Part shown: positions 21,488-29,599 of the stretch, one piece after another | Position numbering within the stretch: position 1 is the stretch's first letter | Layout: every line of letters starts with the position of its first letter | Assembly: GCF_014646335.1 (NCBI RefSeq) | Contig: NZ_BMNG01000009.1 | Coordinates: 372,001-436,000 of the forward strand | Origin: Streptomyces lasiicapitis | Lineage (GTDB): Bacteria; Actinomycetota; Actinomycetes; Streptomycetales; Streptomycetaceae | DNA: 64,000 nt | Direction of reading: 5' to 3' | The notes under the pieces: model-generated | The model's input: only the letters and a program-made list of their open reading frames with translations | Databases searched by the model: none | What the model was told of the DNA's origin: nothing | Translations under genes and position numbers: made by a program

Positions 21488-22507
21488 ATGACCGGCGAGA
21501 CACAGACCATCGCGCAGCCCGCGTCCGCATCCCGATTCGCATCCGGATCCGCATTCGGCCTTGGGCCATCCGCCCCATCGAGTCGTCCGCCGGCTTCGTC
21601 GGCCGGGCCGCCGCCCACGGTTGCGTGCAGTCGCGCCATGCGTGAACTGGGGCTGAAACGGGGGGAGTTCGACCTGGCCGTGATGCTGGGCCGGATCCGC
21701 ACCGTGTCAGATCCGTCGGGCGGTCGGCGGCGCGTCAGGCGCGAGGAGCTCGATCGAGTGCGGGAGGCGCCGGGATTCCCGGAGTCCTTGCGGGAGCGCA
21801 TCAAGGCGGTGGGAACCGCGGAGGGCGCCGCCCTCATGGACATCACACCTGCGAGGTTCACGCGCCTCGCCCGCGCCGGCTTCCTGACGCCCGTGAAGTT
21901 CTATCTGAACCGTTACAGGGCGATCGTCTGGCTCTATCTCGCCGAAGAACTACGGCAGTTCGCGGCGATCGAGGCCAACACCGCCCTTCTCACCGGCCGC
22001 GCACCGCAGGTGCTCCGTGACCGCCTTGGAGACGGCGTGGACCTGCGGGCGCGCAACTGGCGGGGCCGGCACGCGGGGTTCCTGCTGCGCCAGTCGGAGG
22101 ACCCGTGGGAGCGTGCCGCCGCAGGCGCGTCGCTGCTCGACCCCGTCCAACTCGCGGAGGTGGTCAGGGACCCCTACGAACGCGCCTATCTGAACCGCCT
22201 CAAGCCCGAGCCGTTGACGCACGCCCCGCCCGAGTCACCCACGACGCTCATCGTCGGACGCATCACGACCGCGGACGACCCGGACGAGTTGAGCTGGCTG
22301 CGGGCGAACCTGACCCTCGCCCTGGAGGAGGCCCGGCGGCTGCGGCCCGCACCCCGGCCGGGCCGCCCGCCCATCGTGGCCACACCCCGTCCGCACCCGC
22401 CGCTGGATCCGCTGCCGTGGCCCGCCCCGCACGCCGCCCCTGCGACGGCCGAGCGGCGCGACGAGCCACGAGGACTGTTCAAGTGGCTGCGCCGCAGGCG
22501 GAAGTAG
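21488..22507 (+). CDS. DUF6397 family protein
   Basis: 339 residues. A low-complexity Ser/Ala/Pro N-terminus is followed by helix-rich blocks (AMRELGLKRGEFDLAVMLGR; TPARFTRLARAGFLTPVKF) that resemble DNA-binding helix-turn-helix repeats, and a basic proline-rich C-terminus ending KWLRRRRK. I recognise it as the streptomycete DUF6397 type; its function is unknown. The ATG at 21488 follows GGGGGAGAA. Its stop abuts the stop of the convergent TPR gene with no gap. Confidence 0.8.
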   Translation: MTGETQTIAQPASASRFASGSAFGLGPSAPSSRPPASSAGPPPTVACSRAMRELGLKRGEFDLAVMLGRIRTVSDPSGGRRRVRREELDRVREAPGFPESLRERIKAVGTAEGAALMDITPARFTRLARAGFLTPVKFYLNRYRAIVWLYLAEELRQFAAIEANTALLTGRAPQVLRDRLGDGVDLRARNWRGRHAGFLLRQSEDPWERAAAGASLLDPVQLAEVVRDPYERAYLNRLKPEPLTHAPPESPTTLIVGRITTADDPDELSWLRANLTLALEEARRLRPAPRPGRPPIVATPRPHPPLDPLPWPAPHAAPATAERRDEPRGLFKWLRRRRK

Positions 22508-23086
22508 CTAGACCGTCTCGTCGAGATCCTTGGCGTAGTACTCGATGGCGGGGCGGTAGCCGGCGATGTCCGGGTCCCGGCTCGTCGCGGCAAGGAGCCG
22601 CAGCAGGGTCCCCATCGCTTCGTGGGCATGGCCCGTGTTGTACAGCGCCATGGCCAGGAAGGTCTTGAGGGCTCCGTCATCCGGATACTCCTCCGAGGCC
22701 TCGCGCAGGGCGGTCACGGCCTCCTCGTACCGGCCGAGGACGCGGTAGGTACTGCCGAGGCCGAGGAGCGCTCCGCGTCGGTCGTCGTCCGACAGACCGC
22801 CCGCGCCGTCGGCCCGCTGGATCGCGCGCAGGTAGTACGGCAGGGCCTCGGCTTCGAGACCGAGCGTGTCGTGCACCCACGCGGTCTGGTACGCCACTTC
22901 GGCATCGTCGGGGAAGCGCTCGCTGAGGGGGACCAGGAGTGCGCGCGCCTCCTCACGGCTGCCGCTCTCGCGGAGTCGTACGGCCTCGGCGAGCACCTGG
23001 TCCCGGTCGTCACCCGCGCCCACGCCGGCGCTCATGCCCGGTGCCGTGGTGCCGCCTTCGTCCGATCCGCCGCCGCTGGTGCTCAT
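22508..23086 (-). CDS. Tetratricopeptide-repeat protein
   Basis: 192 residues. After a Ser/Gly-rich start come about four helix-turn-helix pairs of TPR type, with the characteristic spacing in AYQTAWVHDTLGLEAEALPYY, GLGSTYRVLGRYEEAVTAL and FLAMALYNTGHAHEAM. TPR proteins are adaptor scaffolds; the partner is unknown. The ATG at 23086 has a GGGAG-type site upstream; the frame stays open further upstream, but the extra residues look non-coding. It is co-directional with the thioesterase and helicase genes. Confidence 0.85.
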   Translation of the reverse strand: MSTSGGGSDEGGTTAPGMSAGVGAGDDRDQVLAEAVRLRESGSREEARALLVPLSERFPDDAEVAYQTAWVHDTLGLEAEALPYYLRAIQRADGAGGLSDDDRRGALLGLGSTYRVLGRYEEAVTALREASEEYPDDGALKTFLAMALYNTGHAHEAMGTLLRLLAATSRDPDIAGYRPAIEYYAKDLDETV

Positions 23087-23253
23087 GTCGCGCTCCCGTC
23101 CCCTCGGCGTCCCCCTCCGTGGGGGAGCCCCTTGCAAGTCACCTGGGCGGACCGCCTGTTGAGGCAGACCGCCGTCCTGCACACCTGGAGGCTCTCATGT
23201 CCCGTCGACCGAACCTTCCGCCCGCCCCACCGGCCCGGGACGCGCCCCGCGGC

Positions 23254-24156
23254 TCAGGAGTCCGGAGTCGGCGTGCCCACGTGCCGGGGTGTGTGCGGAC
23301 GGAAGAGTCCCTCCTGGACGACCGAGACGAGGAGCCGGCCCTCGATGTCGTAGATGCGGCCCCGCGCCAGGCCGCGGCCCCCCGTCGCGATCGGTGACTC
23401 CTGGTCGTACAGGAACCACTCGTCGGCGCGGAAGGGGCGGTGGAACCACATGGCGTGGTCGAGCGAGGCCATGTCGAAGCCGCGCGGGCCCCACAGCGGC
23501 TCCACGGGGATGCGGACGGCGTCGAGGAGGGTCATGTCGCTGGCGTACGTGAGCGCGCAGGTGTGCACCAGCGGGTCGTCGCCCAGTGGGCCGACGGCGC
23601 GCATCCACACCGCGCTGCGCGGCTCGGCGTCCTTGATCTCCTCGGCGGTCCAGCGCAGCCGGTCCACGTAGCGGATGTCGAAGGGCTGCCGCCGTGCCAT
23701 CCGCTCCCACTGCTCAGGGAGCGCGCCCAGGTGCTCCTTGATCTCCTCGGCGACCGTCGGCAGCGACTCCGGGGCGGGTGCCTCGATGCGGGGCGGCAGC
23801 TGGTGCTCGAAGGCGCCCTGTTCGGGCTGATGGAAGGAAGCGGTGAGATTGAAGATGGTGCGACCCTGCTGGATCGCCGTGACACGGCGCGTGGTGAAGG
23901 AACGGCCGTCGCGCACCCGCTCCACCTGGTACACGATGGGCACCCCCGGCCGGCCGGGGCGCAGGAAGTACGCGTGCAGCGAATGCACCGGCCGGTCGCC
24001 CTCGGTGGTGCGCCCTGCCGCGACCAGCGCCTGTCCGGCGACCTGCCCGCCGAAGACGCGCTGGAGGGACTCCTGCGGGCTGCGGCCGCGGAAGATGTTG
24101 ACCTCGATCTGTTCCAGGTCCAGCAGATCGACCAGGCGGTCGGCGGGATTGTTCAT
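23254..24156 (-). CDS. tesB: Acyl-CoA thioesterase II
   Basis: 300 residues, the normal length of TesB, with two hot-dog folds. The first ends in RVFGGQVAGQALVAA and HSLHAYFLRPG; the second has the catalytic-region motif SLDHAMWFHRP and the YDQESP loop. It hydrolyses medium- and long-chain acyl-CoA to free acid and CoA. The start ATG at 24156 lies 37 bases after the helicase stop, so the two are probably co-transcribed. Confidence 0.95.
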   Translation of the reverse strand: MNNPADRLVDLLDLEQIEVNIFRGRSPQESLQRVFGGQVAGQALVAAGRTTEGDRPVHSLHAYFLRPGRPGVPIVYQVERVRDGRSFTTRRVTAIQQGRTIFNLTASFHQPEQGAFEHQLPPRIEAPAPESLPTVAEEIKEHLGALPEQWERMARRQPFDIRYVDRLRWTAEEIKDAEPRSAVWMRAVGPLGDDPLVHTCALTYASDMTLLDAVRIPVEPLWGPRGFDMASLDHAMWFHRPFRADEWFLYDQESPIATGGRGLARGRIYDIEGRLLVSVVQEGLFRPHTPRHVGTPTPDS

Positions 24157-24193
24157 GACGGTTCTTCGACTCCTGTCCAGGGGCTGCGGGCGC

Positions 24194-26707
24194 TCAGAGC
24201 TGCCCGACGTCCGTGACGCGGACGACGGCGCGGCCCTCCTCGTCGGAGGCCGCGAGGTCGACCTCCGCGCTGATGCCCCAGTCATGGTCGCCGTTCGGGT
24301 CGGCGAACGTCTGGCGGACGCGCCAGAGACCGTGCTCCGCGTCCTCCTCGATGCGCAGCAGCTTGGGACCGCGCGCGTCGGGACCGGTGCCGAGGTCCTC
24401 GTACTCGTCCCAGTATTTGTCCATGGCAGCGCCCCAGGCGTCCGCGTCCCAGCCGGAGTCACCGTCCAGCTCGCCCAGCTCCTCGACGTGGTCGAGGGCG
24501 GCGAGCTCGACGCGGCGGAAGAGCGCGTTGCGGACGAGGACGCGGAAGGCGCGGGCGTTGGCCGTCACCGGCTTCACCTGGTCGGCCTTCTCCTGGGCCT
24601 CCTCGGCCGTCATGACCTCGGGGTTGGCGAGCTGCTCCCACTCGTCCAGGAGGCTGGAGTCGACCTGGCGGACCATCTCGCCGAGCCAGGCGATCAGATC
24701 CTCCAGGTCCTCGGACTTCAGGTCGTCCGGGATGGTGTGCTCCAGCGCCTTGTACGCGCCCGCGAGGTAGCGCAGGACGATGCCCTCGGTGCGGGCGAGC
24801 TCGTAGAACGAGGTGAACTCGGTGAAGGACAGCGCCCGTTCGTACATGTCGCGGATCACGGACTTCGGGGACAGCGGGTGGTCGCCGACCCACGGGTGAC
24901 TGGTGCGGTAGGTGTCGTAGGCGTGGAAGAGGAGCTCCTCCAGAGGCTTCGGGTACGTGATGTCCTGAAGGCGCTCCATCCGGTCCTCGTACTCGACGCC
25001 GTCGGCCTTCATCAGCGCCACCGCCTCGCCGCGCGCCTTGTTCTGCTGGGCGGCGAGGATCTGGCGGGGGTCGTCGAGGGTGGACTCGACGACGGAGACC
25101 ATGTCGAGGGCGTACGGGGGCGAATCGGGGTCGAGGAGTTCGAACGCGGCGAGGGCGAAGGTCGACAGCGGCTGGTTGAGCGCGAAGTCCTGCTGGAGGT
25201 CGACCGTCAGGCGCACGATGCGGCCGGTGGCGTCCGGCTCGTCGAGCTTCTCGACGACGCCTCCGGCGAGCAGGGAGCGGTAGATGGCGATGGCGCGGCG
25301 GATGTGGCGGAGCTGCTGCTTGCGCGGCTCGTGGTTGTCCTCCAGGAGGCGGCGCATGGCCTCGAAGGCGTTGCCGGGCCGCGCGATCACCGAGAGCAGC
25401 ATGGTGTGGGTGACGCGGAACCGCGACGTGAGCGGCTCGGGATCGGAGGTGATGAGCTTGTCGAAGGTGGTCTCGCTCCAGCCCACGAAGCCCTCGGGAG
25501 CCTTCTTGCGCACCACCTTGCGGCGCTTCTTCGCGTCGTCGCCAGCCTTGGCGAGCGCCTTCTCGTTCTCGATGACGTGCTCGGGCGCCTGCGCGACGAC
25601 GAAGCCCGCCGTGTCGAAGCCGGCGCGCCCGGCGCGGCCGGCGATCTGGTGGAACTCCCGCGCGCGCAGGGTGCGCACACGACTGCCGTCGTACTTGGTG
25701 AGGGCGGTGAAGAGCACCGTGCGGATGGGCACGTTCACGCCGACGCCGAGGGTGTCCGTGCCGCAGATGACCTTGAGGAGACCGGCCTGGGCGAGCTTCT
25801 CCACGAGGCGGCGGTACTTGGGCAGCATGCCGGCGTGGTGCACGCCGATGCCGTGCCGGACGTAGCGCGAGAGGTTGCGGCCGAACTTGGTGGTGAAGCG
25901 GAAGTTGCCGATCAGCTCGGCGATCTGGTCCTTCTCGGCGCGCGTGCACATGTTGATGCTCATCAGCGACTGCGCCCGCTCCACGGCCTGCGCCTGCGTG
26001 AAGTGCACGATGTAGACCGGCGCCTGCTTGGTCTCCAGGAGCTCGGTGAGCGTCTCCGTGATGGGAGTCAGGCGGTACTCGTACGAGAGCGGCACGGGGC
26101 GGGTCGCGGAGCGGACGACCGACGTGGGGCGGCCGGTGCGGCGGGTGAGGTCCTTCTCGAACATCGAGACGTCGCCGAGCGTGGCGGACATGAGGACGAA
26201 CTGCGCCTGCGGCAGTTCAAGCAGCGGAATCTGCCAGGCCCAGCCGCGGTCCGGCTCCGCGTAGAAGTGGAACTCGTCCATCACGACCTGGCCGATGTCG
26301 GCGTCCTTGCCGTCGCGCAGCGCGATGGAGGCGAGGACCTCGGCGGTGCAGCAGATCACCGGGGCGTCGGCGTTCACGGAGGCGTCGCCGGTCAGCATGC
26401 CGACGTTCTCGGTGCCGAAGAGCTTGCAGAGGTCGAAGAACTTCTCCGACACCAGCGCCTTGATCGGAGCCGTGTAGAAGGTGACCTTGTCCTGGGCGAG
26501 GGCGGTGAAGTGCGCGCCGGCCGCGACCAGGCTCTTGCCGGAGCCGGTGGGCGTCGACAAGATCACATTTGCCCCGGAGACCACCTCGATCAGCGCCTCC
26601 TCCTGGGCCGGATAGAGAGTGATCCCCTGGTCCTCGGCCCACGACGAGAAGGCTTCGAAGAGGGCATCGGGGTCGGCATCCGGCGGCAACTGATCGATAA
26701 GGGTCAC
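24194..26707 (-). CDS. DEAD/DEAH-box helicase, Ski2-like with DUF3516-type C-terminus
   Basis: 837 residues from the GTG at 26707, which begins VTLIDQLPPDAD. Motif I is TPTGSGKS (Lys58), motif II DEFH near residue 140, motif III SATLGD, and motif VI QIAGRAGRAGFDT. The second RecA lobe and a long helical C-terminal half resemble actinobacterial Ski2-like helicases annotated with DUF3516. It is probably an RNA helicase in RNA processing or decay, by family. Longer in-frame starts up to 27046 exist, but they would read through the divergent gene at 26829 and look non-coding. Confidence 0.92.
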   Translation of the reverse strand: MTLIDQLPPDADPDALFEAFSSWAEDQGITLYPAQEEALIEVVSGANVILSTPTGSGKSLVAAGAHFTALAQDKVTFYTAPIKALVSEKFFDLCKLFGTENVGMLTGDASVNADAPVICCTAEVLASIALRDGKDADIGQVVMDEFHFYAEPDRGWAWQIPLLELPQAQFVLMSATLGDVSMFEKDLTRRTGRPTSVVRSATRPVPLSYEYRLTPITETLTELLETKQAPVYIVHFTQAQAVERAQSLMSINMCTRAEKDQIAELIGNFRFTTKFGRNLSRYVRHGIGVHHAGMLPKYRRLVEKLAQAGLLKVICGTDTLGVGVNVPIRTVLFTALTKYDGSRVRTLRAREFHQIAGRAGRAGFDTAGFVVAQAPEHVIENEKALAKAGDDAKKRRKVVRKKAPEGFVGWSETTFDKLITSDPEPLTSRFRVTHTMLLSVIARPGNAFEAMRRLLEDNHEPRKQQLRHIRRAIAIYRSLLAGGVVEKLDEPDATGRIVRLTVDLQQDFALNQPLSTFALAAFELLDPDSPPYALDMVSVVESTLDDPRQILAAQQNKARGEAVALMKADGVEYEDRMERLQDITYPKPLEELLFHAYDTYRTSHPWVGDHPLSPKSVIRDMYERALSFTEFTSFYELARTEGIVLRYLAGAYKALEHTIPDDLKSEDLEDLIAWLGEMVRQVDSSLLDEWEQLANPEVMTAEEAQEKADQVKPVTANARAFRVLVRNALFRRVELAALDHVEELGELDGDSGWDADAWGAAMDKYWDEYEDLGTGPDARGPKLLRIEEDAEHGLWRVRQTFADPNGDHDWGISAEVDLAASDEEGRAVVRVTDVGQL

Positions 26708-26828
26708 ACCCCCATCTTGCCTGCCTTCCCGCCGGATCAGGGAACCGGACGAACGCACGAAGATCACGAACGCTACGCTGTTCCGCCAACGGGGCGTCAG
26801 GTCAACGGAAATGGGGCGGGCAACAGCA

Positions 26829-27623
26829 ATGATGGGACCGGCACACTCACTGTCGGGGGCGGCGGCCTGGTTGGGCGTCGGCGCCGCCGCGGCGGCCGCG
26901 GGGCACTCGATGCCCTGGCCGGTCCTCCTCGTAGGGGCGCTGATCTGCGCCGGGGCCGCACTCGCGCCGGACCTGGACCACAAGTCGGCGACCATCTCGC
27001 GCGCCTTCGGGCCCATCTCGCGCGGCCTGTGCGAGATCGTCGACAAGCTGTCGTACGCGGTCTACCGCTCGACCCGCAAGCCGGGCGACCCGCGCCGCTC
27101 CGGCGGACACCGCACGCTCACGCACACCTGGGTCTGGGCGGTCATGATCGGCGTGGGCTCCTCGGTGCTTGCGGTCGCCGGTGGCCGGTGGGCGGTGCTC
27201 GCGCTGCTGTTCGTGCACATGGTGCTCGCCATCGAAGGCTTGTTGTGGCGGGCCGCCCGCGGGTCGAGCAGCGATGTGCTGGTGTGGCTCCTCGCGGCGA
27301 CCAGCGCGTGGATCATGGCGGGTGTGCTGGACAAGCCGGGCAACGGTTCGGACTGGCTGTTCACGGCGCCGGGCCAGGAGTACCTGTGGCTGGGTCTGCC
27401 GGTGGTGCTCGGGGCGCTGGTGCACGACATCGGGGACGCGCTGACCGTCTCCGGCTGCCCGATCCTGTGGCCCATCCCGATCGGCCGCAGGCGCTGGTAC
27501 CCGATCGGTCCGCCGCGGATGTTGCGGTTCCGCGCCGGGAGCTGGATCGAGCTGAAGGTGCTGATGCCGGTGTTCATGCTCCTCGGGGGAGCAGGCGGCG
27601 TGGTCGCGCTCAACGTCATCTGA
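26829..27623 (+). CDS. YdjM-like membrane-bound metal-dependent hydrolase
   Basis: About 264 residues. MMGPAHSLSGAAAW at the start, DLDHKSATIS, GGHRTLTHTW and VHDIGDALT are the conserved His/Asp motifs of the LexA-binding, inner-membrane metal-dependent hydrolase family (YdjM). Five or so hydrophobic segments surround them. The substrate is unknown. I prefer the ATG pair at 26829/26832, preceded by GGGGCGGG; an ATG at 26811 would add six residues. It is divergent from the helicase with a shared 120-base control region. Confidence 0.85.
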   Translation: MMGPAHSLSGAAAWLGVGAAAAAAGHSMPWPVLLVGALICAGAALAPDLDHKSATISRAFGPISRGLCEIVDKLSYAVYRSTRKPGDPRRSGGHRTLTHTWVWAVMIGVGSSVLAVAGGRWAVLALLFVHMVLAIEGLLWRAARGSSSDVLVWLLAATSAWIMAGVLDKPGNGSDWLFTAPGQEYLWLGLPVVLGALVHDIGDALTVSGCPILWPIPIGRRRWYPIGPPRMLRFRAGSWIELKVLMPVFMLLGGAGGVVALNVI

Positions 27624-27685
27624 GGCGGTGCAGCGGCTGGCTGCGGGGATGGCGAGTCCGGTCGTGGTGGACGGGCGGGGGTGAC

Positions 27686-29599
27686 TCAGGCGCTGTCCGG
27701 GGTGGCCGAGGTCGCGGAGTCCTCCGGGAGGCGCGGTGCGGGCGGGGAGCCGGCTGGGTGCTCGCCGTGCCAGGAGTGCCACAGCGCGGCGTAGGCGCCA
27801 TCCGCAGCCACGAGTGCGTCGTGGGTGCCGAGCTCCGTGACACGCCCGTCCTCCATGACCGCGACCCGGTCCGCGTCGTGAGCGGTGTGCAGACGGTGCG
27901 CGACGGCGATGACGGTACGGCCCGAGAGGACCGCGGCCAGGGCACGCTCGGTGTCGCGGGCGGTCGTGGGGTCCAGGAGCGCGGTGGCCTCGTCCAGGAT
28001 CACCGTGTGCGGGTCGGCGAGGACGACGCGGGCGAGAGCGAGCTGCTGGGCCCGTGCGCCGTGGAGCTGCTGCCCGCCGGGGCCGAGGGCGGTGTCCAGG
28101 CCATCTGGCAGGTCAGCCAGGTCGGTGGCCCAGTGGGCGCCGACCGCGGTCAGAGCGGTGTGCAGGTCGGTGTCGGTGGCGGACTGGGCGGCGATGAGGA
28201 GGTTGTCGCGCAGGGTGCCGATGAAGACGTGGTGCTCCTGGGTGACGAGGACGACCTGGGTGCGCAGCCGCTCGGGTGTGAGGCCTGCCATGGGTACGCC
28301 GCCGACGGTCACGGAGCCGGTCTGGGGCGCGTCGATCCCGGCGAGGAGACGGCTGAGCGTGGTCTTGCCCGCGCCGGAGGGGCCGACGACGGCGAGGCGT
28401 TCGCCAGGGCGTACGGACAGGTCGACGCCGCGCAGCACGTCGCGGCCGCCGGGGTAGGCGAAGTGGACGCCGGTCATGTCGATGCGGTCGTCGGCCGGTT
28501 CGGTGGCGGGCGCGGTCGTCCGGCCGCGCGGGGCCTCGGCCAGGCCCTCGATGCGGGCGAAGGACGCGCCGCTGCTCTGCAGCTCCTCGACCCGCTGCAG
28601 AATCGTGTCCAGGGGCTGGGAGAGCTGCCGCATGTACAGGGCGCAGGCGATCACCGTGCCGAGACTCACCGCGCCGTGGTCCAGGAGGACTCCGCCGACG
28701 AGCAGGACGGCGGCCACGGGAACCACGTACGAGATGTCGATGGCGGGGAAGAGGACGCTGCGCAGGAACAGGGTCCGCTCCCGGGTCGCGACGCAGGACG
28801 CGATCGCCGCTTCGCTCGCCTCGATGCGCCGCGGCCGCAGTCGGAAGGCCTCGACCGTACGGGCGCCGGACGCCGTGGCGGCGAGGACGTCGGCGAGCTC
28901 CGAATGGGCCGCGCCCTGGTCGAGGTAGGCGGTGCGGGCCCGGCGCAGGTACCAGCGGACGGCGAACCAGACACCGGTGAGGCCGAGCACGCCGCACAGG
29001 CCGAGCAGCGGGTCCAGTACGAGGACGGCGCCGAGGATGAACAGTGCCTGGACGGCCGCGACGAACACGTCGGGCCCGGTGTCGCGCAGTGTCTCGCCGG
29101 TGGCCGCGACGTCCGTGGTGCCCCTGGCGGTCAGGTCGCCCGTGCCCGCGTGCTCCACGACGGAGGTCGGCAGGGCGAGGGCACGGTCGACGAACTGTTC
29201 GCGCAGGCGGGCCATGGTGCGTTCGCCGAAGCGGTGGCCGAGGTGACGGGCGTATCGCGCGAGGGCGAGCTGGGCGAGGGCGCCGGCCACGATGGCGAGC
29301 GCGAGGCGGTCGACGGTCGCGACGCCGCCCCCGTCCTTGACCGTGTCGATGATGCGGCCCACGAGCCAGGGGCCGAGGAGCCCGGCGGCAGCGGCGAGGG
29401 CGTTGAGGACGAGCATGGCGGCAAAGGTGCGGGCGTCCAGCCGGACGAGTCGGAACGCGGCCCGCCGCACTTGGGTCGGAGTGGCGACGGGGAGTTGGCC
29501 GGTGGGGTCGGGTGCGTCGGTGTCGGTGCCGTCGGTGCCGTCGGCGAGGGTGGGCGGAGGACCGGGTCGGCTTGGCGGGGGCGCCTGGTGCGGGGTCAT
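27686..29599 (-). CDS. ABC exporter half-transporter, intact Walker A/B but degenerate signature (cassette 1, subunit 2)
   Basis: 637 residues: a low-complexity N-terminus, a six-helix exporter membrane domain (about 50-340), then a nucleotide-binding domain. Walker A is GPSGAGKTT near residue 405, Walker B HTVILDEATALLD near 534 and the switch His is in VAHRLHT. The LSGGQ signature is replaced by LHGARAQ near 512. The partner encoded just upstream keeps LSGGQ but lacks Walker A, so the heterodimer should form one working ATP site. The gene overlaps its partner by four bases. The substrate is unknown; drugs, peptides or lipids are usual for the family. Confidence 0.93.
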   Translation of the reverse strand: MTPHQAPPPSRPGPPPTLADGTDGTDTDAPDPTGQLPVATPTQVRRAAFRLVRLDARTFAAMLVLNALAAAAGLLGPWLVGRIIDTVKDGGGVATVDRLALAIVAGALAQLALARYARHLGHRFGERTMARLREQFVDRALALPTSVVEHAGTGDLTARGTTDVAATGETLRDTGPDVFVAAVQALFILGAVLVLDPLLGLCGVLGLTGVWFAVRWYLRRARTAYLDQGAAHSELADVLAATASGARTVEAFRLRPRRIEASEAAIASCVATRERTLFLRSVLFPAIDISYVVPVAAVLLVGGVLLDHGAVSLGTVIACALYMRQLSQPLDTILQRVEELQSSGASFARIEGLAEAPRGRTTAPATEPADDRIDMTGVHFAYPGGRDVLRGVDLSVRPGERLAVVGPSGAGKTTLSRLLAGIDAPQTGSVTVGGVPMAGLTPERLRTQVVLVTQEHHVFIGTLRDNLLIAAQSATDTDLHTALTAVGAHWATDLADLPDGLDTALGPGGQQLHGARAQQLALARVVLADPHTVILDEATALLDPTTARDTERALAAVLSGRTVIAVAHRLHTAHDADRVAVMEDGRVTELGTHDALVAADGAYAALWHSWHGEHPAGSPPAPRLPEDSATSATPDSA